In this document: piece by piece, positions 34,643 to 43,636 of the stretch
How the letters are laid out: the number at the start of each line of letters is the position of its first letter
How positions within the stretch are numbered: position 1 is the stretch's first letter
Assembly (NCBI RefSeq): GCF_001708505.1
Contig: NZ_CP015992.1
Coordinates: 310,001 to 374,000 of the forward strand
From: Pseudomonas sp. TCU-HL1
GTDB taxonomy: Bacteria; Pseudomonadota; Gammaproteobacteria; Pseudomonadales; Pseudomonadaceae
DNA: 64,000 nt
Direction: 5' to 3'
Made by a program: the position numbers and the translations under genes
The notes under the pieces: generated by a model
Told to the model about the DNA's origin: nothing
Databases searched by the model: none
The model's input: the letters and a program-made list of their open reading frames with translations, nothing else

Positions 34643-36306
34643 GGCGCCCCGAAGCCTGCCACCCCTTCGGCCTGAAGCCGCTCCGCCAGCACCCGTACCT
34701 CCGGGTGCTGGAAGAACGCCGCAAGCTGTTCGGCCCTGGCCGGGCCCAGGCCTTCCATCTGTTGCCAATCCGCCGCCGTCCGGCTGCTCAGGCTCGACCA
34801 GTCACCTTCCAGCTTTGCCGAGCCTGTCGGCGGAATCCCCAGGGCCTTGAGCCATCGCGCAAAGGGCCTATTTCGGGCTTCGTCGAAGCGTTGCGCCAGT
34901 GCCGTTGCGCGGGCAGCGCCGATTCCCGGCCGGGCCGCCAGTCCGGGTGCGTCCAGTGCCAGCCAGTCGAGCAGGCCGTCCAGCGCAAGGCTGGCCCAGG
35001 TGCCGCGGCCCACGCCGGCCAATGCCAGGCCTCCGGGTCCGCCCAGCCAGTCCAGGCGTGCGAGGAACTGCGCCTCGCAGCCGGGGCTGCGGCGAAAGCA
35101 GCTCAGCGCGTGGTACTGGCGACTGTCGGGCGCCTCCACGGGCAGGCGTTCGGCGGCGCGCAGTACCACTGATTCCAGCCTTGGGATGGTGAGGCCGGCC
35201 AGGGCAATGGCCACCTGGTCGCCTGGGCGAACATCCAGTTGCCGCCAGCGTTGCAGGGAGCCGAGCCCGACCCGCTGGATGCGGCGGTCATCCAGCGTCA
35301 CCGGCTCCAGCTGGAGCAGGGGCGTGACCCGGCCCGTGCGGCCCACCTTGAACTCCACGGCGCGTACTTCCGCCAGTGCCTTGGCGAAGGGGTACTTCCA
35401 GGCGATGGCCCAGTTCGGCGGTTGCGGCTTCCACCGTCGTGCCGCAGGCCGGGTGCCCTGGCGAATGACGATACCGTCGCTGGCAAACGGTAGCGGCGAC
35501 CGGTACCAGTGATCTCGCCAGTGGGCGATTTCGTCGGCGCTTGCGACGGGACGGGTCAGCGCCTCGGCATCGGTGAAACCCATGGCCTGCAGGCCTTGCA
35601 GGCGCATTTCCATCTGCACCGGCCCATCCGGCCAGTCCCAGATGAAGAGGCCGATGCCACTGGCATCGCGTCTGGTCAGCTTGCGTCGATTGAGCAGGCC
35701 GGCCACCTTTCCGCGTGCCCCTTGGCCGCCACGCTCTGCCTGAACGTGATCTGGCAGGTGCCAGAAAAGTTCGCCCTGCAGCACGCCGTCGCCAATGCCG
35801 GCCAGCTTCTGGGGAACTGCCGCGATGCGTCCTGCATGCGGGGTCCAGTCCTGTCCGTGACGGCCATCCCCGCGGCTGATGACTTGCACCAGTCGGCTTT
35901 CGCGGTACACCAGCGTCACGGCCACCCCGTCCACCTTGGGCTGTACCCAGAGGTCGCGCCGCTGACCCATCCAGCGGCGCAGTTCGTTTATGTCGCGCAA
36001 CTTGTCCAGACCGGTCTGGGCCGCGGGATGGCGGACCTTGCCGTCGCTCCCGGCCAGGGGATCGCGAACCGGCAATGCCGCGACGGGAAAGCAGCTGCTC
36101 AACCGCGCAAGGCGGGCGCGGGCCTGGTCGTAGAGTTCGTCGTCCACCGCCGAGTGCCCCTCGTGGTGATAGGCGAAGTCCCAGTCGGCGATGCGCCTGG
36201 TGAGAGCGTCGAGTTCGGCGTTGGCTCGGTCTGCCGGCCAGTCGGGGCAGGCGTTGGCCAGGGCGAGGCAGGGCAGGAGTAATGGAGCGGAAATCCAGGC
36301 TTTCAT
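34636..36306 (-). CDS. ligB: NAD-dependent DNA ligase LigB
   Basis: A 556-residue LigB-type ligase, close to the E. coli LigB length. The nucleotidyl-transfer lysine is in VQPKVDGVAVTLV; the OB-fold and helix-hairpin-helix regions follow (GIGAARATALAQRF, GLGPARAEQLAAFF). The zinc finger is reduced compared with LigA. The start at MKAWISAPLLLPCLALANAC gives a secretion-signal-like N-terminus, also present in E. coli LigB. Ends convergent with the cytochrome gene with a 7-bp overlap. Role beyond LigA backup is unclear. Confidence 0.9.
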   Translation of the reverse strand: MKAWISAPLLLPCLALANACPDWPADRANAELDALTRRIADWDFAYHHEGHSAVDDELYDQARARLARLSSCFPVAALPVRDPLAGSDGKVRHPAAQTGLDKLRDINELRRWMGQRRDLWVQPKVDGVAVTLVYRESRLVQVISRGDGRHGQDWTPHAGRIAAVPQKLAGIGDGVLQGELFWHLPDHVQAERGGQGARGKVAGLLNRRKLTRRDASGIGLFIWDWPDGPVQMEMRLQGLQAMGFTDAEALTRPVASADEIAHWRDHWYRSPLPFASDGIVIRQGTRPAARRWKPQPPNWAIAWKYPFAKALAEVRAVEFKVGRTGRVTPLLQLEPVTLDDRRIQRVGLGSLQRWRQLDVRPGDQVAIALAGLTIPRLESVVLRAAERLPVEAPDSRQYHALSCFRRSPGCEAQFLARLDWLGGPGGLALAGVGRGTWASLALDGLLDWLALDAPGLAARPGIGAARATALAQRFDEARNRPFARWLKALGIPPTGSAKLEGDWSSLSSRTAADWQQMEGLGPARAEQLAAFFQHPEVRVLAERLQAEGVAGFGAPQ

Positions 36307-36433
36307 GGCGAGCCTCCATGCTCGTGGGGGAGGCAGCCAGTCTAGGAACTGGGCGAATAGACGGGCGCTGAATCCCTTGTCCGTTTCGGCGTGGTTCGTT
36401 GTGGGGAATGGGGATTGCCGAAGTGCGCCCAAC

Positions 36434-36460
36434 AAAAAGCCCCGCACGAGGCGGGGCTTT
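36434..36460 (-). terminator. Intrinsic terminator of metK
   Basis: AAAGCCCCGC and GCGGGGCTTT form a perfect 10-bp stem with loop ACGAG, 19 bp beyond the metK stop; on the minus strand the trailing T run is TTTTTG. Confidence 0.92.
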
Positions 36461-36478
36461 CTGCCGATCGGTCAGGGC

Positions 36479-37669
36479 TTAGAGGCCAGCGGCAATGCGC
36501 AGGGCTTCGGCCTTGTCGGTCTTTTCCCAGGTGAACGTGGTGAAGGTGTCGTCACCGTAGGTCATTTCATAGGGATTGCGACCGAAGTGGCCGTAGGCCG
36601 CAGTCGGCTGGTACATCGGGTGCAGCAGGTCGAGCATCTTGGTGATCGCGTATGGACGCAGGTCGAAGTGCTCGCGAACCAGCTGCACGATCTTCTCGTC
36701 GCTGATCTTGCCGGTGCCGAAGGTGTTGATCGAGATGGAGGTCGGCAGGGCCACGCCGATGGCGTAGGACACCTGGATCTCGCAGCGCTCGGCCAGGCCA
36801 GCGGCGACGATGTTCTTGGCCACGTAGCGGCCGGCGTAGGCAGCGGAGCGGTCAACCTTGGACGGGTCCTTGCCGGAGAACGCGCCGCCACCGTGACGGG
36901 CCATGCCGCCGTAGGAGTCGACGATGATCTTGCGACCGGTCAGGCCGCAGTCGCCCACCGGGCCGCCGATCACGAAGTTGCCGGTCGGGTTGATGTGGAA
37001 CTGGGTGTCCTTGTGCAGCAGCTCGGCCGGCAGCACGTGCTTGACGATCAGTTCCATCACGCCTTCGCGCAGGTCGGAGTACTTCACGTCCGGGTTGTGC
37101 TGGGTGGACAGTACGATAGCGTCGATGCCGACGACCTTGCCGTTCTCGTAGCGGCAGGTGACCTGGCTCTTGGCGTCCGGACGCAGCCACGGCAGCAGGC
37201 CGGACTTGCGGGCTTCGGCCTGGCGCTCCACCAGACGGTGGGAGAAGCAGATCGGGGCGGGCATCAGCACGTCGGTTTCGTTGCTGGCATAGCCGAACAT
37301 CAGGCCCTGGTCACCGGCGCCCTGGTCTTCCGGCTTGGAGCGGTCGACGCCCTGGTTGATGTCCGGGGACTGCTTGCCAATGATGTTCAGGATGCCGCAG
37401 GTGGCACCGTCGAAGCCGACGTCGGAGCTGTTGTAGCCAATGTCGATGATGACCTTGCGCACCAGCTCTTCCAGGTCGACCCAGGCGGAGGTGGTGACTT
37501 CACCGGCGATGATCGCAACGCCGGTCTTGACCAGGGTTTCGCAGGCAACGCGGGCGTGCTTGTCCTGGGCGATGATGGCGTCGAGGACGGCATCGGAAAT
37601 CTGGTCGGCGATCTTGTCCGGATGGCCTTCGGACACGGATTCGGAGGTAAACAGGGAGTATTCGCTCAT
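36479..37669 (-). CDS. metK: S-adenosylmethionine synthetase
   Basis: Makes SAM from methionine and ATP, 396 residues. Visible motifs include the N-terminal FTSESVSEGHPDKIADQISD, the methionine loop GAGDQGLMFGYASNET and the P-loop-like GGGAFSGKDPSKVDRSAAY. It starts 19 bp downstream of the ArsR-methyltransferase gene on the same strand, so the two appear co-transcribed from the palindromic operator region at 38731. Confidence 0.97.
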   Translation of the reverse strand: MSEYSLFTSESVSEGHPDKIADQISDAVLDAIIAQDKHARVACETLVKTGVAIIAGEVTTSAWVDLEELVRKVIIDIGYNSSDVGFDGATCGILNIIGKQSPDINQGVDRSKPEDQGAGDQGLMFGYASNETDVLMPAPICFSHRLVERQAEARKSGLLPWLRPDAKSQVTCRYENGKVVGIDAIVLSTQHNPDVKYSDLREGVMELIVKHVLPAELLHKDTQFHINPTGNFVIGGPVGDCGLTGRKIIVDSYGGMARHGGGAFSGKDPSKVDRSAAYAGRYVAKNIVAAGLAERCEIQVSYAIGVALPTSISINTFGTGKISDEKIVQLVREHFDLRPYAITKMLDLLHPMYQPTAAYGHFGRNPYEMTYGDDTFTTFTWEKTDKAEALRIAAGL

Positions 37670-37688
37670 CTATCGGTTTTCCTATTCG

Positions 37689-38690
37689 TTACCGGTGGGT
37701 GAGTTCGCTTCGTGAGTCCGGTTTGGCGAAGTGCCGCACCTGAATCTGAAAGCCGTTTCGCAAGCCAATGTAGAGGCTCTCGCCGGGCGTGAGCCCCGCG
37801 GCATTGGCCCAACGGGCCAGGTCGTCCTGTTCGAAGCCCAACCATAGATCGCCGCAGGCCTCCCTGGCCCAACTCTGGTTGTGGCTGCACAACTCGGTCA
37901 CCAGCAGTGCGCCGCCTGGCTGCACTCGCTGGGCCAATTGTTTCATCGCATCGGCCGGCGCCGCGAAATGGTGCAGGACCATGTTCAGCACCACGCAGTC
38001 GGCGGCCGCCTGCTCGTCATTCAGGGCATCGGTCAGTCGCAGCTCGACGTTGTCGAGGCCTTCTTCGTTGCAACGCATGCGCGCCAGTTCCAGCATGGCC
38101 GGGCTGTTGTCCAGCGCCGTGACCTGGCTGAAGCGCCGCGCCAGGTCCGGCAGGAACCCGCCGTCGCCGGGGCCGACCTCCAGTGCAGTGGCGCCGGATT
38201 CGAAACCCAGTGCGTCGAGCAATGCCAGCACGCTGTCACGGTATTGCGGCAATCCTGCGATGAGGTCTTGCTGCGCCTGGAATTTTTCCGCCGCACGGGC
38301 GAAGAAGTCGCGGCTGACCGCTTCGCGCTGGGCGTGCACTTCGGCAATGCGCCCGGCGATATCGGCCGGCAGCTCCAGGTCGTCCACTTCGGCCAGCAGG
38401 GCCGCGTGCAAGATGCCGCCGACCCGTTCGTTCTGCGCCAGGGCGCGGCGGTAGAAGATCGCGTTGCCTTCGCGCCGGGTGGCCACCAGGCCCGCCTGGG
38501 ACAGCACCTTGAGGTGGTGACTCATGCCGGACTGGCCGGTGGCGAAAATCTGTGTCAGCTCCAGCACGCCGAACGAGTCGTTGGCCAGTACCCGCAGCAC
38601 GTTCAGGCGCAGCGGATCGCCGCCGGCTTTGCACAGGGCGGCCAGCTCGTCGCTGTCGTCATGGCGGATCTGGGGTACGCGCAGGCTCAT
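37689..38690 (-). CDS. ArsR-family regulator fused to a SAM-dependent methyltransferase domain
   Basis: A 333-residue fusion. Residues 1-95 are an ArsR winged helix (LRLNVLRVLANDSFGVLELTQIF, GQSGMSHHLKVLSQAGLV, the REGNAIFYRR wing) without the CxC metal-binding motif. Residues about 145-310 form a class I methyltransferase fold with glycine motif ALEVGPGDGGFLPDLA and VVLNMVLHHFAAPADAM. Being the first gene of a metK operon, it may sense SAM or SAH and control its own transcript; SahR-type ArsR regulators of the methionine cycle are the closest known concept. Corresponds by position to PAO1 PA0547. Confidence 0.88.
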   Translation of the reverse strand: MSLRVPQIRHDDSDELAALCKAGGDPLRLNVLRVLANDSFGVLELTQIFATGQSGMSHHLKVLSQAGLVATRREGNAIFYRRALAQNERVGGILHAALLAEVDDLELPADIAGRIAEVHAQREAVSRDFFARAAEKFQAQQDLIAGLPQYRDSVLALLDALGFESGATALEVGPGDGGFLPDLARRFSQVTALDNSPAMLELARMRCNEEGLDNVELRLTDALNDEQAAADCVVLNMVLHHFAAPADAMKQLAQRVQPGGALLVTELCSHNQSWAREACGDLWLGFEQDDLARWANAAGLTPGESLYIGLRNGFQIQVRHFAKPDSRSELTHR

Positions 38691-38730
38691 AGGTGGCGCA
38701 GTCTAGCCCCCGGTCCCGGCCGTCGCAATG

Positions 38731-38756
38731 CCAATATCAAAAAGTTTTGATATTGG
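38731..38756. promoter_or_regulatory. Perfect 12+2+12 operator palindrome
   Basis: The arm CCAATATCAAAA and its exact complement are separated by AG. It lies in the 206-bp divergent region between the ArsR-methyltransferase gene (40 bp from its start) and tktA (140 bp before its start). Its AT-rich sequence is strikingly unlike the surrounding GC-rich DNA and is of the type bound by ArsR-family repressors. Confidence 0.8.
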
Positions 38757-38896
38757 GTGATCGGCGGTCAGCCGGGCTTTTGCGCAACTGACCGGTGAAA
38801 CTGCGACCATCTGTGATTGCCCGCGACCTGCCGGCTGGGCGAAAATAGCGGCCTTTTTTCGATTAGCCGTCTATTCAGACCTGCAGGAGATAAGCG

Positions 38897-40897
38897 ATGC
38901 CCAGCCGTCGTGAGCGTGCCAATGCCATTCGTGCCCTGAGCATGGATGCTGTGCAGAAAGCCAACAGCGGCCACCCCGGCGCCCCCATGGGAATGGCCGA
39001 TATCGCCGAAGTGCTCTGGCGGGATTACCTGCAGCACAACCCGAACAACCCCGAATGGCCCAACCGTGATCGCTTCGTGCTGTCCAACGGCCACGGCTCG
39101 ATGCTGAACTACTCGCTGCTGCACCTGAGCGGCTACGACCTCACCATCGAAGACCTGAAGAGCTTCCGCCAGCTCGGCAGCCGCACCCCGGGTCACCCGG
39201 AATACGGCTACACCGCCGGCGTGGAAACCACCACGGGTCCGCTGGGGCAGGGCCTCGCCAACGCCGTTGGCTTCGCCATCGCCGAAAAGACCCTGGCTGC
39301 CCAGTTCAACCGCGAAGGCCACAACATCGTCGATCACAACACCTACGTGTTCCTCGGCGATGGCTGCATGATGGAAGGCATTTCCCACGAAGTCTGCGCC
39401 CTGGCCGGTACCCTCGGCCTGGGCAAGCTGGTTGCCTTCTACGACGACAACGGCATTTCCATCGATGGCGAAGTCCATGGCTGGTTCACTGACGACACCC
39501 CGAAGCGCTTCGAAGCCTACGGCTGGCAGGTGATCCGCAACGTCGACGGCCATGATGCCGACGAGATCAAGACCGCTATCGAGACCGCGCGCAAGTCCAG
39601 CGACCGTCCGACCCTGATCTGCTGCAAGACCGTGATCGGCTTCGGCTCGCCGAACAAGCAGGGCAAGGAAGAGTGCCACGGCGCGCCGCTGGGCAACGAC
39701 GAAATCGCCCTGACCCGCGCTGCCTTGGGCTGGAACCACGCACCCTTCGAAGTCCCGGCCGACATCTATGCCGAGTGGGACGCCACGGCCGCCGGCGCCG
39801 CCCGTGAGGCCGAGTGGAACGAGCGTTTCGCCGCCTACGCCGCCGCTCACCCGGAACTGGCCGCCGAGTTCCAGCGCCGTATCAAGGGCCAGCTGCCGGC
39901 CGACTTCTCCGCCAAGGCCGATGCCTACATCGCTGAAGTTGCCGCCAAGGGCGAAACCATCGCCAGCCGCAAGGCCAGCCAGAACGCCCTGAACGCCTTC
40001 GGCCCGCTGCTGCCGGAATTCCTCGGCGGTTCGGCTGACCTGGCCGGTTCCAACCTGACCCTGTGGAAGGGCTGCAAGGGTGTGTCCGCCGAGGATGCTT
40101 CCGGCAACTACCTGTTCTACGGCGTTCGTGAGTTCGGCATGAGCGCCATCATGAACGGTATCGCCCTGCACGGCGGCTTCATTCCCTATGGCGCCACCTT
40201 CCTGGTGTTCATGGAATACGCCTGCAACGCGGTGCGCATGGCCGCGCTGATGAAGAAGCGCGTGCTGTTCGTCTACACCCACGACTCCATCGGCCTTGGC
40301 GAAGACGGCCCGACCCACCAGCCGGTGGAGCAGTTGGCCAGCCTGCGCTGCACCCCGAACCTGAACACCTGGCGTCCGGCCGACGCGGTGGAATCCGCCG
40401 TGGCCTGGAAGTCTTCCATCGAGCGCAACGACGGCCCGAGCGCGCTGATCTTCTCCCGCCAGAACCTGCCCCACCAGGCTCGTGACGCCGCCCAGGTGGC
40501 GAACATCGCCCGTGGCGGCTACGTGCTGAAGGACTGCGACGGCGAACCGGAGCTGATCCTGATCGCCACCGGCTCCGAAGTGGGTCTGGCTGTCCAGGCC
40601 TTCGAGGCGATGACCGCAGCCGGCAGCAAGGTGCGCGTGGTGTCCATGCCGTCCACCAGCCTGTTCGACCAGCAAGACGCCGCCTACAAGCAGGCCGTGC
40701 TGCCGGTACAGGTTGGCGCGCGGATTGCCATCGAGGCCGCCCACGCCGACTTCTGGTACAAGTACGTCGGCCTGGAAGGCCGCGTGATCGGCATGACCAC
40801 CTTCGGTGAGTCGGCCCCGGCTGCCGCGCTGTTCGAGCACTTCGGCTTCACCGTCGACAACATCGTCGCCACCGCCGAAGAACTGCTGGACGTCTGA
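38897..40897 (+). CDS. tktA: Transketolase
   Basis: Thiamine-diphosphate enzyme of the pentose phosphate pathway, 666 residues. The ThDP/metal motif GDGCMMEGISHEVCALAG and the later YDDNGISIDGEVHGW segment bind cofactor; REFGMSAIMNGIALHGG holds the catalytic glutamate; THDSIGLGEDGPTHQP lies in the pyrimidine-binding domain. First gene of the tktA-epd-pgk-fda region; a GTAG-headed palindrome separates it from epd. Confidence 0.97.
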   Translation: MPSRRERANAIRALSMDAVQKANSGHPGAPMGMADIAEVLWRDYLQHNPNNPEWPNRDRFVLSNGHGSMLNYSLLHLSGYDLTIEDLKSFRQLGSRTPGHPEYGYTAGVETTTGPLGQGLANAVGFAIAEKTLAAQFNREGHNIVDHNTYVFLGDGCMMEGISHEVCALAGTLGLGKLVAFYDDNGISIDGEVHGWFTDDTPKRFEAYGWQVIRNVDGHDADEIKTAIETARKSSDRPTLICCKTVIGFGSPNKQGKEECHGAPLGNDEIALTRAALGWNHAPFEVPADIYAEWDATAAGAAREAEWNERFAAYAAAHPELAAEFQRRIKGQLPADFSAKADAYIAEVAAKGETIASRKASQNALNAFGPLLPEFLGGSADLAGSNLTLWKGCKGVSAEDASGNYLFYGVREFGMSAIMNGIALHGGFIPYGATFLVFMEYACNAVRMAALMKKRVLFVYTHDSIGLGEDGPTHQPVEQLASLRCTPNLNTWRPADAVESAVAWKSSIERNDGPSALIFSRQNLPHQARDAAQVANIARGGYVLKDCDGEPELILIATGSEVGLAVQAFEAMTAAGSKVRVVSMPSTSLFDQQDAAYKQAVLPVQVGARIAIEAAHADFWYKYVGLEGRVIGMTTFGESAPAAALFEHFGFTVDNIVATAEELLDV

Positions 40898-40904
40898 CCC
40901 GTTC

Positions 40905-40972
40905 GTAGGAGCGAGCGCTGCTCGCGAAGCTTTTTGCTTCGCGCAGGGTTCGCGAGCAAAGCTCGCTCCTAC
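40905..40972. repeat. GTAG-headed palindromic repeat between tktA and epd
   Basis: Outer arms GTAGGAGCGAGC (40905) and GCTCGCTCCTAC (ending 40972) enclose a second hairpin GCGAAGC-TTTTT-GCTTCGC. It begins 8 bp past the tktA stop and could act as a transcript-end structure. Belongs to a Pseudomonas intergenic palindrome type. Confidence 0.85.
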
Positions 40973-41005
40973 AGGGTTTCCTACCCCCAGCCTTGCGAGC
41001 GCCCC

Positions 41006-42055
41006 ATGCCTAGCAATCGCCCCTTCAAAGTCGCCCTCAATGGCTACGGCCGCATTGGCCGTTGCGTGCTGCGCGCGCTTCATGAGCGCAGTGGCGGAGC
41101 GAGTTTCGAGATCGTTGCGCTCAATGACCTGGCCGACCAGGCCAGCATCGAGTACCTGACCCGCTTCGACTCCACCCATGGCCGCTTCCCCGGTGAAGTG
41201 CGTGTGGATGGCGATTGCCTGCATATCAATGGCGACTGCGTGAAAGTGCTGCGCCACGCCGAGCCGGAGGGTATCGACTGGGCCGCCCTGGATGTGGATC
41301 TGGTGCTGGAGTGCTCCGGCCAGTACACCCATCGCCAGCAGGCCGAGCGATTCCTGGCTGCCGGCGCGCCCCGGGTGCTGCTGTCGCAGCCAATGAGCAG
41401 CGAGGCGGACATCGATGCCACCATCGTCTTTGGCGTCAACCAGGACAGCCTGACCGGCACCGAGAAACTGGTGTCCAACGCGTCCTGCACCACCAACTGT
41501 GGTGTGCCGCTGCTGAAACTTCTCAACGAGTCCGTGGGTCTGGAATACGTCTCCATTACCACCATCCACTCGGCGATGAACGACCAGCCCGTGATCGATG
41601 CCTACCACCACGAAGACTTGCGCCGCACCCGTTCTGCGTTCCAGTCGGTGATTCCGGTGTCCACCGGCCTTGCGCGGGGCATCGAGCGCCTGCTGCCCGA
41701 GCTCACCGGGCGCATCCAGGCCAAGGCCGTTCGCGTGCCCACGGTGAATGTGTCCTGCCTGGACATCACCCTGCAGACCGCCCGCGACACGTCGGCCGCC
41801 GAAATCAATCGCGTGCTCCGCGAGGCTGCCGAAAGTGGTCCGCTGAAGGGCCTCCTGGCCTACACCGAGCTGCCCCACGCCAGCTGCGATTTCAACCACG
41901 ACCCTCATTCCGCCATCGTCGACGGCAGCCAGACCCGCGTGTCCGGCCCACGCCTGGTCAACCTGCTGGCCTGGTTCGACAACGAATGGGGCTTCGCCAA
42001 CCGTATGCTCGACACCGCGGACCACTATCTGCGCGTTTCCGCTGCTTCTCGTTAA
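41006..42055 (+). CDS. epd: D-erythrose-4-phosphate dehydrogenase
   Basis: GAPDH-family enzyme of 349 residues oxidising erythrose 4-phosphate for PLP synthesis. NAD motif ALNGYGRIGRCVLRAL, catalytic Cys in SNASCTTNCGVPLLKLL and the DNEWGFANRMLDT segment are present. I prefer Epd over Gap because of its position between tktA and pgk and the Epd-like sequences SMNDQPVIDAYHHEDLRRTR. The 24-codon upstream extension lies in the repeat and is rejected. Confidence 0.93.
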   Translation: MPSNRPFKVALNGYGRIGRCVLRALHERSGGASFEIVALNDLADQASIEYLTRFDSTHGRFPGEVRVDGDCLHINGDCVKVLRHAEPEGIDWAALDVDLVLECSGQYTHRQQAERFLAAGAPRVLLSQPMSSEADIDATIVFGVNQDSLTGTEKLVSNASCTTNCGVPLLKLLNESVGLEYVSITTIHSAMNDQPVIDAYHHEDLRRTRSAFQSVIPVSTGLARGIERLLPELTGRIQAKAVRVPTVNVSCLDITLQTARDTSAAEINRVLREAAESGPLKGLLAYTELPHASCDFNHDPHSAIVDGSQTRVSGPRLVNLLAWFDNEWGFANRMLDTADHYLRVSAASR

Positions 42056-42083
42056 CAACCAGCCCCCGTGAAGGACTGACCCC

Positions 42084-43247
42084 ATGACCGTGTTGAAAAT
42101 GACCGACCTCGACCTCCAGGGTAAGCGCGTGCTGATCCGTGAGGATCTCAACGTGCCGGTGAAGGACGGCGTCGTGAAAAGCGACGCGCGCATCCTCGCT
42201 TCCCTGCCGACCATCAAGCTGGCACTGGAGAAGGGCGCGGCGGTAATGGTCTGCTCCCACCTGGGCCGTCCCACCGAGGGTGAGTTCTCCGAAGAGAACA
42301 GCCTGAAACCGGTGGCCGACTACCTGAGCAAGGCCCTGGGCCGTGAAGTGCCGCTGTTGGCCGACTACCTGGGTGGCGTCGACGTCGCCCCCGGCCAGGT
42401 GGTGCTGTTCGAGAACGTGCGCTTCAACAAGGGCGAGAAGAAGAACGCCGATGAGCTGGCCCAGCAGTACGCCGCCCTGTGCGACGTCTTCGTGATGGAC
42501 GCCTTCGGTACCGCCCATCGCGCCGAGGGTTCCACCCACGGCGTGGCCAAGTTCGCCAAGGTCGCTGCTGCCGGCCCGCTGCTGGCGGCCGAGCTGGACG
42601 CCCTGGGTAAGGCCCTGGGTAACCCGGCCCGTCCGATGGCCGCCATCGTGGCCGGTTCCAAGGTGTCCACCAAGCTGGACGTACTGAATTCCCTGTCGCA
42701 GATCTGCGACCAGCTGATCGTCGGCGGCGGCATCGCCAACACCTTCCTCGCAGCTGCGGGCTACAAGGTCGGCAAATCCCTGTACGAGGCTGATCTGGTC
42801 GACACCGCCAAGGCCATCGCCGCCAAGGTCAGCGTGCCACTGCCGGTGGACGTGGTAGTTGCCAAGGAGTTTGCCGAAAGCGCCGCGGCTACCGTCAAGG
42901 CCATTGCCGACGTAGCGGACGACGACATGATCCTGGATATCGGTCCGCAGACCGCTGCCCAGTTCGCCGAGCTGCTGAAGTCCTCGAAGACCATCCTCTG
43001 GAACGGCCCGGTGGGCGTATTCGAGTTCGACCAGTTCGGCAACGGCACCAAGGTCCTGGCCCTGGCCATCGCCGAAAGCCCGGCCTTCTCCATCGCGGGC
43101 GGTGGCGACACCCTGGCGGCGATCGACAAGTACGGCGTGGGCGAGCAAATCTCCTACATCTCCACCGGTGGTGGCGCTTTCCTCGAGTTCGTCGAGGGCA
43201 AGGTGCTGCCGGCCGTGGAAGTACTGGAACAACGCGCCAAGGCATGA
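42084..43247 (+). CDS. pgk: Phosphoglycerate kinase
   Basis: Two-domain glycolytic kinase of 387 residues. Substrate motif VLIREDLNVPVKDG near the N-terminus, HLGRPTEGEF, the hinge and nucleotide site GGGIANTFLAAAGYKVG and the late glycine loop SIAGGGDTLAAIDKYG followed by ISTGGGAFLEF. It follows epd by 28 bp. Confidence 0.97.
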   Translation: MTVLKMTDLDLQGKRVLIREDLNVPVKDGVVKSDARILASLPTIKLALEKGAAVMVCSHLGRPTEGEFSEENSLKPVADYLSKALGREVPLLADYLGGVDVAPGQVVLFENVRFNKGEKKNADELAQQYAALCDVFVMDAFGTAHRAEGSTHGVAKFAKVAAAGPLLAAELDALGKALGNPARPMAAIVAGSKVSTKLDVLNSLSQICDQLIVGGGIANTFLAAAGYKVGKSLYEADLVDTAKAIAAKVSVPLPVDVVVAKEFAESAAATVKAIADVADDDMILDIGPQTAAQFAELLKSSKTILWNGPVGVFEFDQFGNGTKVLALAIAESPAFSIAGGGDTLAAIDKYGVGEQISYISTGGGAFLEFVEGKVLPAVEVLEQRAKA

Positions 43248-43293
43248 ATCACCGGGGGCGTCGCTGCTCCCGGGTGCAGGGAAGGAGATTCGT

Positions 43294-43611
43294 ATGAGAG
43301 CCGTATTTGCCCTTGCCGCGATGGCCCTGGTGGCCGGTTGTGCCGGTCAGCAGGCGCCGAGTGATGACTGGACTCGCTGGGTCTGCGACAGCCAGACCGA
43401 AGTGCTCTGGCGCTTCGCCGATGCAGGCAAGGAGAGCGTCGACCTGCGCCTGGGCGGTGGCGACATCGTCCACCGCCTGAGGCAGGAGCCCTCCGGCTCC
43501 GGCCTGCTCTACAGCGACGGCAGTCTGGCCTTCCACACCAAGGGTGACGAAGGTCTGGTGTACTGGGTGGCGACCGACGATCTGATCGGTCGCGGCTGCA
43601 AGGCACCTTGA
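43294..43611 (+). CDS. MliC-like lipoprotein (putative lysozyme-inhibitor fold)
   Basis: A 105-residue lipoprotein: signal MRAVFALAAMALVAGC with lipobox VAGC. The body WVCDSQTEVLWRF ... SGSGLLYSDGSLAFHTKGDE ... GRGCKAP has the Cys positions and SGSGxxYS-KG motif of the MliC/PliC inhibitors of c-type lysozyme, a family of about this length. Assignment is by motif only. It is 46 bp after pgk and preceded by AAGGAG, so is probably in the pgk transcript. Confidence 0.65.
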   Translation: MRAVFALAAMALVAGCAGQQAPSDDWTRWVCDSQTEVLWRFADAGKESVDLRLGGGDIVHRLRQEPSGSGLLYSDGSLAFHTKGDEGLVYWVATDDLIGRGCKAP

Positions 43612-43636
43612 ACGATCTGCTGCGCGTCGGAATAGC

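Noticed and set aside
38768..42274. 1168-codon open frame on the minus strand
   Set aside because: Runs antisense through tktA and epd, both unmistakable; a product of high GC and wobble bias.
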